Shown piece by piece: positions 45,366 through 56,935 of a stretch of DNA of 64,000 nt. The notes beneath the pieces are model-generated. The model was not told the DNA's origin, made no database searches, and saw only the letters and a list, made by a program, of their open reading frames with translations. This DNA comes from Chloranthus sessilifolius (Eukaryota > Streptophyta > Magnoliopsida > Chloranthales > Chloranthaceae), in assembly GCA_021018995.1 (NCBI GenBank), contig CM037587.1:58874104-58938103 (forward strand), written 5' to 3'. Numbering within the stretch: position 1 is the first letter of the stretch; each line of letters starts with the position of its first letter. A program made the translations under genes and the position numbers.

Positions 45366-45719
45366 TAAAGCTGGAGCAGATCTGCTTGAGTTTGCATCCC
45401 CTTCTCCTTTGCATTCATTTTCTATTTTTAAATTCTTGAGAACCAGCAGTTCTACTGTGTTCCATTTGCATCCACTTTTCCCATCTGGACCTGCTGAGAT
45501 CATTTTTCTTTTTTATGAATCATGTAGGATAATGAGTAGTGGATCATAGGCTGTTTTGAATATTCAATGGACCCACTGATCTTGTAATGCCTAAAGGTTT
45601 GCAAAATTTTAAATTTCTCATTTTTCTAATGATTCTTAGGTGAACATGGTCATGTTTCTGTCTTACTCACTTGAATCTGCTGCACTTAGGTTAACTATTT
45701 CATTGGCAGAATCTGCCAC
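45366..45719. other. Junction zone between element E and element D
   Basis: AT-rich, no coding. On the minus strand 45719-45765 reads ATCAGTGAGGACGTTG...TAGGTTTGGGGGTGTGG, the GAGGACATTG..AAGTTTGGGGGTG motif that precedes Athila 3' LTRs. The element on the minus strand (D) therefore ends near here. Its 3' LTR is not recognisable. Confidence 0.4.
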
Positions 45720-45979
45720 ACCCCCAAACCTATGAGGAGCAACGTCCTCACTGATTGAAAGGACAATAGTTGTGCAGCAGTGAACGACCAGAGATACATA
45801 AAGCACTACACTAAAGCAGAGAAAATCAAGAAATGAACACACAACACATTAGCAAACACACAAACAGACAAGCAAAGATGAAACAAAGTAATAGGTTTAC
45901 AGAATTATCAAAAAGAAAATTCATTATATTACAAAATGTATTTACAACACACTACTCCTAACTCAAAACATGTACACTA

Positions 45980-47660
45980 TCAATCATCTGAGTCCTTGTG
46001 TTTAGTAGGTGGTTCCTGGATCTCTTTACCCTTAGCTATCTTTAAAGCAGCAGCCTTAGACAATGGTCTTTTTGAAGTGATTTTCCTAGGCTTGGTTGTG
46101 CTTTTTCTCTTGGAAGGGGGGAGTTGCTTTGGAGTAGGGTCCTTGATTTTGAGTCCAGGTTTGACGGGTCTCGGACTAGTGGCAACCAGGCCGAATTGTT
46201 GAAGAGGCACATCAGGGTTGAGTTCTTTAAAAAGAGCTTCTGCCATCTCCCAATCAGTTTGGGCATTTGTCCTTTTCTCTAAGGCTGCAATAGTCACCCC
46301 ATAATCATAAGCTCTCTCCTCAGTCAGCCATAGTCTCTCTTTTAGTTCTTTGATAACATCTTCTTGACTCTCCACCCTTTTCTTCTCCTGGTTGTATTGG
46401 ACCATAATCTCTCTCCATCCATCCTTGATTTCCTTTTTCTCAATCTTGTGGGCAAGCATCAGGAGTTTAATTTTATCTAGGAGGGGTTGCCACACTGCTG
46501 CTTTCAAGTCAGTCATGTCTTGAATTACATCCCTTTTTATGTAGGCATTTGCTTGCATGGCGCGGAGTAGGTTGGGATAGGGTGGCATGGGAGTAGAAGA
46601 AACAGGAAATAAGGTCAGATCAGTAATGGAAGGCCCAGCCACTGTTTTTGGGGTTCATGGCCACTGTCTCCTCCTCCCTTGTGAAGGGGTACTTCCCATC
46701 TTTCAGCAGTGCAGTAATCAACCTACAGTAGGGAAGGGCTTGCGGTTTCTTGTTAACCTTCGCTTTCTCACACAAGTCCTTAATCCCTTCAAAAACCAAC
46801 TTGGCTGCATCCATGTAGTGGTTTCTGTAAAATGAGAGAAGGGCATCAACTATGGGGTACCTCCTCTCTTGCTCATGTCCCAAGCAAAACACATTTTTCC
46901 ATAGCACCCCATCCATGAATCTGAGGTTGGGGTGCAGATCTCTTTTCTTGATTAACTCCCCTGAACCCATGATTCTGCCAATTAGTTCTCTGGCTATCTC
47001 TATAATGGTGGCAGTCAGGGGAGGTCCCATGCCACACCTAGGGTCATACCCAGCTGGTATCCCTAGTACCCTTGCAATGTCAGACTAGTTAAACAACATT
47101 TCAAAATTATCAATCAGTACCAGCAGTGCTGGGTTCCCATCATCACCAATCTTCAACCTCATATTCTGATAAAACAACCTAACTAATCTTGGGAACACCA
47201 GCTGCATTGAGGGTCTCAACAGTGGCAGCAGAGTTGCCTTACTCAGATACTCAATGGAGGCAGAGGTCTCTGGTAGCTCCTCAAAGTAGGCTTTATCAAA
47301 AATAGTTTCAGCCTCCAGCTGGATTGCTTCTACAAAGTCAGAGGGGACTCTGAGGTGTTCATTATTTTCTTCCTCCTTAACCTCAGGGGCTACAGGGGTC
47401 ACAACCTTGCCCTTTTTCTACTTCTTCTTTGATTTGTTAGGGCTCATAGCAGGTGGGTGCTCTCTGACCCTCTTCTTTGGGGCAGATTTCCTCTCTTCCT
47501 TTAAGATTGCAAGTTCAGCACTAGGAGAGGGCACCATAGAGGTCTCCAATGTGGAGGCCTCTGCAATCCTTGCAGATTTCCTAGTGGCCACTGGGCTGTC
47601 ACTAGGAGCAAGGTCTAACATAGTTGTCAATGTATCAATGAATTTTAAACTTTTGGCCAT
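45980..47660 (-). pseudogene. aORF of element D, homologous to element A aORF
   Basis: The start is at about 47660 (MAKSLKFIDTLTTMLD). A basic, Lys/Pro-rich N-terminus (KSAPKKRVREHPPA, NKSKKK) is followed by a globular part with VFPRLVRLFYQNM, SDIARVLGIPAGYDPR, LRFMDGVLWKNVFCLGHEQE, KLVFEGIKDLCEKAKVNKK and PYCRLITALLKDG. The C-terminal half has a coiled-coil-like Lys/Glu region (LKERLWLTEERAYDYG) and a basic tail, ending KHKDSDD at 45980. TAG stops lie at 47418-47420 and at about 47085, both explicable as CAG-to-TAG, and one frameshift lies at about 46640. It aligns with the A aORF in the same order of blocks. Longer than the A version (about 560 against about 445 residues). Function unknown. 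Confidence 0.72.
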
Positions 47661-47795
47661 AGGTGCTCTAAATCTCAAAACAGGGCTCACAGATCTCAGA
47701 GAATGTAGATTACTCTAAGTAGGCACCAAAAATATCACAATTCTTCTCTCTTTAATTTACTAAAACAATTAAAGCACAGAGGGAGAGTTGCAGAA

Positions 47796-47800
47796 CTTAC
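47796..47800 (-). other. Possible 5' UTR splice donor of the D aORF
   Basis: On the minus strand CATTGG|GTAAGTTC matches the plant donor consensus. A TTTAG acceptor lies just before the aORF ATG, giving a leader intron of about 130 bp as suggested for element A. Confidence 0.4.
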
Positions 47801-48027
47801 CCAATGCGAGCTAGGGTTTAACCTAGAAATGTGCACAGTGGCTTAAATCCCCCCAAGCCATGCTCAATGTGACCAAGAGTAGTTGGGGAGCAAAATGATG
47901 AGAGAAAAAAGCTTTAGATGGAGTGGCTCAAGTTGTGGAGAGGAAAGCAGAGAGAGAGGGGCTCGCTTTTAGGCGGAGAGAGCTAGGGCAGAGAGAGAAA
48001 ATGGAGCAAATGAGTTATTTCACTGAG

Positions 48028-48034
48028 TTTATAG
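48028..48034 (-). promoter_or_regulatory. TATA box of the D aORF
   Basis: CTATAAA on the minus strand, between the CTCGCG cluster (48040-48370) and a CT-rich leader (CTCTCTCTGCCCTAGC, about 47990). It is about 370 bp before the aORF start. Confidence 0.5.
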
Positions 48035-48039
48035 AGCAA

Positions 48040-48370
48040 ATCTAGCGGTACGCGGAGTTGGCTTAAGGCTCTAGTGGAGTCAGATTGTCGCGCATATGGC
48101 TTTTAAGTTCGCGAAAGGTTCTGTCACATAGCAGAACAAACTGCCTCACAGTGCCTTTCGTGGAGCTGAGGCCTTGGCTATAGTACGCGAGACCTTAATA
48201 TGCTTTCGGAAATTGCCTCGCGCAGTACTCGCGTAGAACACCCAGACTGCATTTTTTCACACAATTAAGCTCATGGAGTAGAAAACAACTCCGCGAGACA
48301 CTTTCACAGTCAGTGCTTAGCTGTTCTAACGCGCGAGGAAGCCAAAAGATGGCTCGCACAGTAAATCCAA
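48040..48370. repeat. Internal CTCGCG motif cluster upstream of the D aORF
   Basis: About nine CGCG or TCGCG cores (GTCTCGCGGAG, CTACGCGAGTAC, TGCGCGAGG, GGTCTCGCGTAC, CTTTCGCGAAC, CCTCGCGCG on the minus strand). The same words fill the LTR clusters of D (50890-51420) and F (60180-60490). Confidence 0.75.
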
Positions 48371-48879
48371 GCCTTCCAACTCAGTGAGATAGTATTTCTT
48401 GCACAACTTTCCCTCTTTTAGTCTCAATGCAGCACATTGGTTGGTGCCTCATGCTGTTGTGCACCCAACCACTGTGCATGAGCACCAAGACTCAGACAGG
48501 TGCTTCATTTCACTCATGAAAAGCTTATATCCATTTTTAAATAGTTGTTCATCAACATTGCAGAATTGTAAAAGTAGTTTTTCAGCTCGATTTCATGCAA
48601 ATCATGATCAGGGTTTCTCAGCCATTCATCGACAAACACAGCCAATTCAGATGATACAAAGGCACATGTTTTCATTCATAAATAATTAACATACAGACAA
48701 AACAAAACAATCAAACCAACATAACACATAAAACACAAATGATAGAATTCTAAAGAACACAATTCAACACAAAATTTCCATACATATGATACAATTATTA
48801 CTAATATTTGTCTCACTGGGCACTAGCTTCCTCCTGAGTAGAAGATGCATCACCGATCATAAACTAACCTTTCAATTGT
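48371..48879. other. Spacer between gag and aORF promoter of element D
   Basis: AT-rich, no pol homology and no ORF of note. This is where pol would be expected in an autonomous element. Confidence 0.5.
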
Positions 48880-49990
48880 CAGGGGCTGACTAGGCAATTT
48901 TCTTTCCTCCCTCTTGTTCAAAGCATTACAGATCTGACCAAGCTCATCCTCAATCTTTTTTATGCTCTGTCCATGAGAATTGATAGTTTGCACCAAGCTC
49001 CCCAAATTCTGCATTGAAGCCATCATCTGCTCTTCAAATGAAGAGGACCTGAGCTATTGTGGGGGTAGAGCTAACTGGTTACACTATGGGGCAGGTAACA
49101 AAAAATTTTGCCTTGGTGGGTAACTTTGAGTAAACTGGTGTTGGGGTCTGTAAGGAGCTACCATCTGCTACTGCTGAGGTTGAGAATATGAGTCTTGTTT
49201 TCACCTCAGATTTAGGTGATTCCTCCAAGAATACCCAGCAGGCTGCTGCCCAAAGGCTTGAGCAGCATTGGCATGCTCCATGACAAAATCCAAAATTGGT
49301 TGGCAGATGGACAATCATTGATAGAATGTGTGGGAGATTGGCATAACAGGCATGCTTCCTCCCCCTTTGCAACCATCCAAGGTTGCATCACATTCATCAA
49401 TTTATCAGACTTCAAGCTCAGGTTGTCCAACTTCCTCTCCAGATCACCTTGCACCTTCACTTCATATATTCCACCTCTAGGGGTGGCCTCTTTCACCATT
49501 TTAGCTAGAGTCTGGCTGTCATTGCATGACAGAGACTCCTACTGCATGAAATTCTCCCCTATTATGTCAAACAACTCCCATGCTTCCTCAGTTGTCTTGT
49601 GGAGGTAGCTACCACCACAAGAAGCAACCATCATATCCCTGCTCTTGGCATTAATTCCTTGATAAAACACTTGAAAAAGCTGCCACATTGGGATTTGGTG
49701 GTGGAGGCATTATTTTAACATCTGCTGGAATCTTTCCCAAGCTTCATCAAAGCTCTCAGTTGAGAACTGAGTGAATGACAGAATATTTGTCCTCATCTGG
49801 CTTGTTTTGTTCATGGAGAAAAATTTAGCCAGGAATTTGGTTTGAAGGTCACTCCATGACTGTATGCCATTGGTAGAGAGCTTTGATAACCAAGTGCTGG
49901 CTTTGTCCTTTAATGAGAAAGGAGAAAGCCTCAGTTTAGTGGCCTCAGGCCCCAAGCCAATAATGTTGAATGTAGTGCAAAGTGCCAAAT
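48880..49990 (-). pseudogene. gag: Gag (C-terminal two thirds) of Athila element D
   Basis: The minus strand reads LSPFSLKDKASTWLSKL, FLAKFFSMNKTSQMRTNIL and ESFDEAWERFQQMLK (stop at 49710), then SCGGSYLHKTTEEAWELFD, a TAG, DSQTLAKMVKEATPRGGIYE and a CCHC knuckle CLLCQSPTHSINDC. A tail with KIEDELGQICNALN ends near 48880. The pattern and order are those of Athila gag. The first ~100-150 residues, the PBS and the end of the LTR are missing: LTR-like sequence passes straight into gag at about 50000. Only a few stops and a frame change interrupt it, so it is younger than E. Confidence 0.8.
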
Positions 49991-50029
49991 CCCATTAGTT
50001 AAATCAGGAATTCGCTAGTCTAATCCAGA

Positions 50030-51751
50030 GGAGTGGATCGATCATCTCCACAGCCACTGGACCAGCTCTAGCCATGAATACTATTACAGCACTATGTAAT
50101 GTCAATGCTACAAGCTCCCCAGATCTGCGCACAGACCTAACTGACATCCATAGGTATTCCAACCCATAAGATCCTAAGTGCTTTGCTAAGGCTAACTGCT
50201 CACTAGTGCCCGCAAAAAGGATCATGTAATAGGTTGAATAAGGCTTTAGATTCAGTTGGTCATTGCTATAAACGGCCTGCAATGACTCAGCCTCAAGCTA
50301 CAATTACTACATGAGATTAGATCTAACATCTTATATCGATCAGGTAGAATAGAGGGGCGTCAGTTACTGTACAAACCTCCTCACAAAGCTCTAGAAGCTC
50401 ATTTGCAGGGGAGAAGAATCCTTCTCAAATATGTAGATGGAAACAACCTTAGGGCTATACTCTGTCCACTTAAATGGTCACTGGGTATCCCATTGGTCTG
50501 TCCATCCCACAGAGGCCTAAGGAAGAACATGAAAACTGCTACAACCACCATTGTCCACAGGCCTCCGAGCTCCCTGGATCTCACTATAGATCCAGCATTG
50601 CTTTCCATGTGTCTATCAAACCAAGGGAAATCAGATGGTAAATAATAGATCTACTAGAAACTGAATGGATTAGTCCCAAATTCATGGATCCTATAGACAT
50701 CTAAAGAAACCATAAGATCTATAAATTTGATCAAGCATTAAAACGGCAGTTCACTACGAAAAAAATAAAACTTACAATGAACTATCTCCTGGCTGCAGCC
50801 TATACACAACTGGTCATCCATAATCCCAATGTATACAAAAAACTATTATAAAACTAAGAAGTGGAGAGCCTGCGCTTCGCAGGGCTGACAGCTGTTTTAG
50901 TTTACTCGCGCAGTTGCTTTGCCTTCATGGGGATGGCTTTGGCTTATGGGAAGGGATCATTCACGTAGTAAGCCATTAGTGAATCGCACAATTGTTTCGC
51001 ATTGCAGTGCTATCGTGGAGATGATCTAGAGAGCCAGGGTGTTTTGCGCAGTAGAGCTTCAAGAGCTCTCTCTCGCTAAGTACTCTCCTGTGCTCGCGTA
51101 GTAACTTGTAAGGCTCCAGAGTGCGTGAGATCTGTACGAAGGAGAATTTTGGGCGTCTCTCTCTTCCAGGGCCATGCGAGAACTCCTCGAGGTGACTTTT
51201 TATTCTTTATGCATATGGGCTCACTATGTTCCTCGCACAGCTACTTTGAGGATTGATCTCTGCGAGAGCTTTGCCACCACGAATTCTGAAGGTTTTACAC
51301 CACGAGATCTTCGCGATGTCTTTACAGCTCTCCTCTTGACTGTACGGCCTATCTACACAAGAGCTTCTTCCACTGTATCTTTAGCTTCACGAGGAGGCTT
51401 CTCAACTCTGCGAGGTCTGTTTCTTGACACTCTGCTGCACAACACTTGCTACTATTGTAGCATCCTTCTTTCTCAGTTGACTTCAGTCATCTGTTAGACT
51501 TTAGGTTAATAATGATCAGCAACAGTGAGTCACCATGGTGAGCACTACCAAGGTGTTCCATCAGGCTTTGTCTCAGCTGTCATCTTTGAGTGCATTCTCT
51601 CTCTTTTGGGCCAAAAAGTAAGGAGTTTATATTAAGTTGCACACTTTATTACTAACTATAAAACATACTTAACAAATGATTATTAGTAGGCTTCAAGGTC
51701 CATCAAAGGCTAGGTTAAGAGGTGAAAAGTAGTACTTTTCAGTGCATAACA
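50030..51751 (-). repeat. LTR of element D, 5' portion
   Basis: Reverse orientation; starts TGTTATGCACTGAAAAGTAC at 51751. It is colinear with solo LTR F (59859-62470): CACCTCTTAACCTAGCCTTTGATG, TTTTATAGTTAG, and a shared nonfunctional ORF-like stretch with GGLWTMVV and GQSIALR at about 50450-50600. It lacks the last ~500 bp, including the AACTTGCTACAATAGGCCCTG tail. Confidence 0.82.
50890..51420. repeat. CTCGCG motif cluster in LTR D
   Basis: Repeated ACTCGCGCAG, GCTCGCGTAG, CTCTGCGAG, TTCGCGATG and CTCTCTCGC words. Degenerate, with many CpGs lost; same family as 48040-48370 and 60180-60490. Confidence 0.65.
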
Positions 51752-54330
51752 GTGGGTGAGTCCCATTCAGGTAGTCCCAAAGAAATTTGGGATTACTGTA
51801 AAAGAAAATACGGCCGGTGAGTTGGTACCATTACGCAAAACCACAGGGTGGTGTGTATGCATTGACTACCGAAATCTCAATTCAATGACTCGTAAGGATC
51901 ATTTTCCACTATCTTTCATTGATCAAATCTTAGAAAAACTTACAGGTCAGGAATATTTTTACTTTCTAGACGGATATTCAGGGTACAACCAAGTTTCAGT
52001 ATACCTAGAAGATTAAAAAAAGACTACCTTCACGTGTCCTTTTGGGACGCTTGCTTATTGTCGCATGCCCTTTGGGTTGTACAATTCACCTGTGACATTC
52101 CAAAGATGCATGATGGCAATTTTTTCTGACATGATAGACAAATTTCTTGAAGTATTCATGGACGACTTTTCGGTGTTTAGCCAAACTTTCGATTCTTGTC
52201 TTAATCATCTTTCCCTCGTCTTAGAAAAATGCAAAGAAACCAACTTAGCGCTAAGTTGGGAGAAGAGTCATTTCATGGTTCAAGAAGGTAGTCTTAGGGC
52301 ATATTGTCTATAAAAGAGGGATAGTAGTAGACAGAGCTAAAATCGATGTAATAGCGAATCTACCACCACCACATTCAGTACAGCAGATTCAATCTTTTCT
52401 TGGCCATGCCAGCTTCTATCGCCGATTTATGAAAGAATTTTCAAAAATCTCGAGACCATTATGTCACCTATTAGCAAATGATGTACTCTTTAACTTTGAA
52501 GAAGCCTGTCTTGACGCATTCAACAAGCTTAAGGCACTTCTCTCATCTGCCCCAATTATTCAACCTCCCGACTATGCACTTTCTTTCAAAGTAATGTGTA
52601 ATGTGCAATGCTCCTGATTATGCAATAGGTGTCGTCTTAGGACCACGAAGATACAAGGTTCCTCATATAATTTATTATGTAAGTCGAACCTTGAACGAAG
52701 CTTAGGTTAACTATACCACCACTGAGAAAGAGCTTCTCATTGTAGTCTCCGCATTGGATAAATTTCGACCGTACCTGTTGGGATCTAAGATCGTGATCTT
52801 TTCTGATCATTTTGCACTAAAATACTTACTATCTAAAAAGGATGCCAAGCCAAAATTAATCAAGTAGATCCTTCTTTTGTAGGAATTTAACTTCAAGATC
52901 AAGGCCAAGAAGGGAGTTGAGAATGTGGTGGCTGATCACCTGTCCAAGATAGAAATATTTGAGACCATCAGTAAAGAATCTCTGCACGATACCTTTTTGG
53001 ATGAATAACTTTTTTCCATCCAAGCAACAGTTTCATGGTATGAAAATATCATGAATTATTTGGCAACAGGTAAGATTCTCCTAACCTAGTCTAATTAAGA
53101 CCGATATTTTTTTTTTGCTAACGTAAAATACTATATTTGGGAGGATCCAAACCTATTTAAAATATGTCCAAACCAAATAATTAGAAAATGTGTGCCTGAC
53201 AGTGACACCCACAATATTCTATAATTTTGTCATACATATGCTTGTGGGGGCCACTTCAATGGTAGGAAAATGGCTGCCAAGGTACTACAATCGAGGTTTT
53301 ATTGGCCATCACTATTTAAGGATGCCCAAAATTTTTGTCAGGCCTGCGATCGGTGTCAAAAGTCAGGAGCCATGTCGCGAAGGAATATGATGCCCCTTTA
53401 ACAGATTTTGGTCACAGAACCCTTTGATGTATGGGGCATTGACTTTATGGGTCCCTTTCCACCGTCATTCAGGTTCATATACAAACTTGTAGTCGTTGAC
53501 TACGTGTCAAAATGGGTAGAAGCAATGACCACAAGAACAAATGACCATAAGGTGGTAGTTTCTTTCACCAGGGAAAATATATTTGCACGGTTTGGAACCC
53601 CACGGGCTATTATAAGCGATGGAGGTAGCCATTTTTGTAACAGGTATTTCGAGAGCTTGCTCAAGAAATATGGTATTACGCATAAAATTGCAACCCCCTA
53701 CCACCCAGAAACTAGTGGGCGGGTTGAGATTTCCAACCGTGAAATAAAGAAAATACTGAAAAGTATGGTTCGACCTAATAAAAAAGACTGGTCCATAAGA
53801 TTAAATGATGCTCTGTGGGCATATAGAACGGCTTATAAAACTCCCATTGGCAGGTCTCCTTTCCGATTGGTGTATGGTAAGGCTTGCCACCTACCTGTGG
53901 AATTAGAACATAGAGCTCTATGAGCTATCAAAGCATTAAATTTTGAGCTGGTGAGCAATGAAAACTCAAACTCAATGAGCTTGAGAAAATTTGAAATTAT
54001 GCATACCAAAATGATATGGCCAAAACCAAGACATTTCATGATAAACACATTTTAAAAAAAAGGTTTGAGCCGAGCCAATAAGTTTTGCTATACAATTCAA
54101 GGTTGAAACTATTCCCAGGAAAACTAAAAAGTCGTTGGGACGGACCCTATAATGTTGAAGAAGCATTCCCTCATGGGATTGTAGCCATTCAAGATCCAAA
54201 AGGCAATAGAATTTTTAAGGTTAATGGACAGAGACTTAAACTGATGGTATCTCTAGAAGAAAAAAGAGACGGTGACCACAATGGCACTAAAAGACGTAGA
54301 ATAAAACTAACCGACTCATGGATACCATCA
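51752..54330 (+). pseudogene. pol: Pol (RT-RNH-IN) of Athila element G, 5' part cut off by D
   Basis: Begins abruptly inside RT at WVSPIQVVPKKFGI, directly at the D LTR end. RT: CVCIDYRNLNSMTRKDHFPL, FLDGYSGYNQV, RMPFGLYNSPVTFQRC and the catalytic VFMDDFSVF box (about 52160), then HASFYRRFMKEFSKISRPL. RNase H fragments run from 52560 to 52950. [19 protein letters not shown] (53430), [14 protein letters not shown] (53610), [20 protein letters not shown] (53700; D-D-E all visible) and [20 protein letters not shown], then [20 protein letters not shown] and [16 protein letters not shown] to about 54250. A stop at 52014 (CAA-to-TAA type) and several frame changes are present. Better preserved than E. 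Gag, PR, PBS and 5' LTR of G are not in the expected place on the other side of D. Confidence 0.85.
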
Positions 54331-54411
54331 AGCTACCGACTCATCCGTAGAAAATTTATGTATATTATATGTACAATAGTAAGGTATATTAATTACCTAG
54401 CGGTGCATTGA

Positions 54412-56935
54412 ATCGTAGTGATTATGATTTCCTGCTACCTGAGTATTCTCTTACAGAAAATCGTAGTGATTACGATTGTTAAGAGAAGGTATTGCACAGG
54501 CAATACTCGTATTATCAGAAGCCATAATTTCTGATACCAAAGGCGTCGCCTTAATTCACTTCACACAGACACGTCCCTTAGCATTTATTAGGACTACCAA
54601 TTGATTTGCATGATTCAACGCGAAACATAATGTCTATTTAAGGCAACTCTTAGAATTCTCAGTTTTGATAGGTTATAAATAAACAAGTACCGTCTGGTCA
54701 ATTCATCCCATTCCCTTCGCCTTCATCCAACCCCAACCTTTTTGCCGATCTTTATCAATGACACATCCTCTCGGACGATGCTACCGATATCTAATATAGT
54801 GTCTGTCTAGCTTTTTCCTAGGTTTATATTTTTATGTAATCAGTTTTTATTTTAGTTTTTCCTTTTATATTTTCACTTTTCATGTTCATTGTAAATATTC
54901 AGTAATATATAAAATTTTCTTTCTTTTTGACTAACTTTCATTTTTTTACTAACTGTGTAATTTCTACTAACATCTCTAACATTTTTATTAATTTTGTCTC
55001 TGAGAAGTAAAAGCACTATGTTTTCCTCAAGATTAGGGGAATATTCTTTACAAAAAAAAATTCACAGCCAGTAAGCGATCAGAGATATCAATAATTTTAA
55101 GTATCCCTTATTGTTGTGCCAATGAGGGCATTGTCCGAATTAAGTTTGGGAGGAAACACAATTTTTGTGTACAATAATAGTATAATTAGTAGTAAATTAA
55201 ATCAATTAGTTTTATTTAGATTGTCTTTATCTAAGATTTTTTCAAATTTTTCTAGTTGATCATCACAAAGGAATTATGATAGCAAAATTACAAATCTTGA
55301 AAACTTACGATCCATTATAGTAGGAATTCAGGAAATAGAACAGTACAATTCATGCTTAGCTTGCTAAACACTATATTAGAATGGATATTTGAAACAATAG
55401 ATTGATCTAAATTATAAAATTTTAGACTATAGTTTCAAAATTATAAACCAGTGAGATTTTGAACCATATTTCCTCTTCTATTTAGAGAGAGACTGTTTTT
55501 ATTCAAGTTAAAAAATTTCTTCTATACTGATATAAAATCTCATACTGCTGAATTTAGAATCAAAATATTCTATGATAACCTGATTTTTTATTTAGAACTA
55601 CCTATTAGAAATATCAAAACAATAGGCACCTATGCCAGTAAATCGTAAAGATGATTAAAAGCCATCTTTTGTTCAATCAAAGCCAAAAAAGCTAAAATTC
55701 CATAATAAATTTTATCCTTTGAACCCATATTAGAGGCCTAACCAAATTTCTTGTACCAAAAATCTGACAAACCCTTAACCATATGTACTACCCAAAGCTT
55801 TCAACCTTTAACTCTTATATTTTCTAAGATTTTAGAATGCAAAAGAAGGAAAGAAGAGGGAATGGAAGGAGTAAAAAGATAACAGATAAAAAGGGAAAGC
55901 AAAAGAGGGTACAGCTGAAGATATCAAAAGAAGAATATGGGAAAGGAATGAAAAATAATGAAAAACAATTTCTAAAAAAAAAAAGAACGATTTTAAAGCA
56001 AACAACTTTTGAAAATGAAAAATCGTAAAATGGACGATTTTAGAAAAGATCAAAATAGGATTTACAGTATAAAAAATGGGAAGAAGTCATCCAATTCATG
56101 GATACTTACTGAAGTAAAGAAGAAGTCTAAAAAGATGGGAGAAAGAAGAGCTAAATTCTCAGAAAAATTTTGAATCCTTTTGTACCTTTCTTTAACACCT
56201 TGTGAAATCCAAAGCCCCATTACAAGTCGAAGGAAAGACCTTTTATTTGCGATTTATAAAAGCACAAGCCTAGTAGAGATATGGAGAATAGATATTATGG
56301 ATTGCACAGGGATTCATGTGAATAGAGTAGATGATCCTTTTCTATTAGATTGCCAATTTTATCTTTAATTGAATTTTTTGAAATAACATTGTGAGAACCC
56401 AAAAAGTTTCGAGATCTTTCTTAGAGTATATCAATAGTGAGTTTTTGGATCAAAGTATTTTCTAAATCTGCAGTTTAGAAAAATTTATAAAGAATAAATT
56501 ATTCACTGATGCATACACTTCCTGCTTATTATGAATTGAAATTATTGAAGTTCTAAGCAAGGATAACTGTTATAATGGAAAGTAAGAATAAAAAATTGGT
56601 AATTTTAGAAAATCATCACAACTCTGTGATGACTACCTTAGTTGACTTAGTTAATTTAGTTAGTGTACAAAATTAGTTTAGATTTTTAAAAAAATTTGTC
56701 TTTTATTTTAAAAAATATTTTCAAAAATCTAAAAATGATTTAAAGTTTGTAGGTAACTTCACTGAAAACCTTTAGGAGACTACAACTCCTCCACTAGGGA
56801 AATCCTAGGGGTTTAAAGGCTAGTTGCATCTGCTAAATATAATTGTGCTCCCTACAAAAGTGGCAATTTAATTTTAGTTTAGAATATTTTATACTTCCTT
56901 GTTTGCTAAGGACTAGCAAAACGTAAGTTTGGGGG
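54412..56935 (+). other. Post-pol noncoding region of element G
   Basis: 2.5 kb, AT-rich. It contains an Athila landmark, CAATGAGGGCATTG...TTAAGTTTGGGAGG, at 55125-55165. AATCGTAGTGATTACGATT words lie at 54410-54480 and ATCGTAAA/ACGATTTT words at 55640-56050, and a second PPT-like run, AAGTTTGGGGG, sits at 56925-56935. No aORF of the A/D kind could be read here. Confidence 0.55.

Larger units (their letters stand above)
45720..51751 (-). mobile_element. Athila-type element D (reverse), pol-less, with aORF
   Basis: On the minus strand: LTR 5' part (51751 to about 50030, start TGTTATGCACTG), direct fusion into gag without LTR tail or PBS (deletion), gag to about 48880, a CTCGCG-rich segment with TATA box, an aORF (47660-45980), and a PPT-like motif near 45.73 kb. 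No pol domain is present. D interrupts the RT gene of element G at 51752, so it inserted later than G. The 3' LTR and left TSD are not found, so a rearrangement or deletion removed them. Confidence 0.7.
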
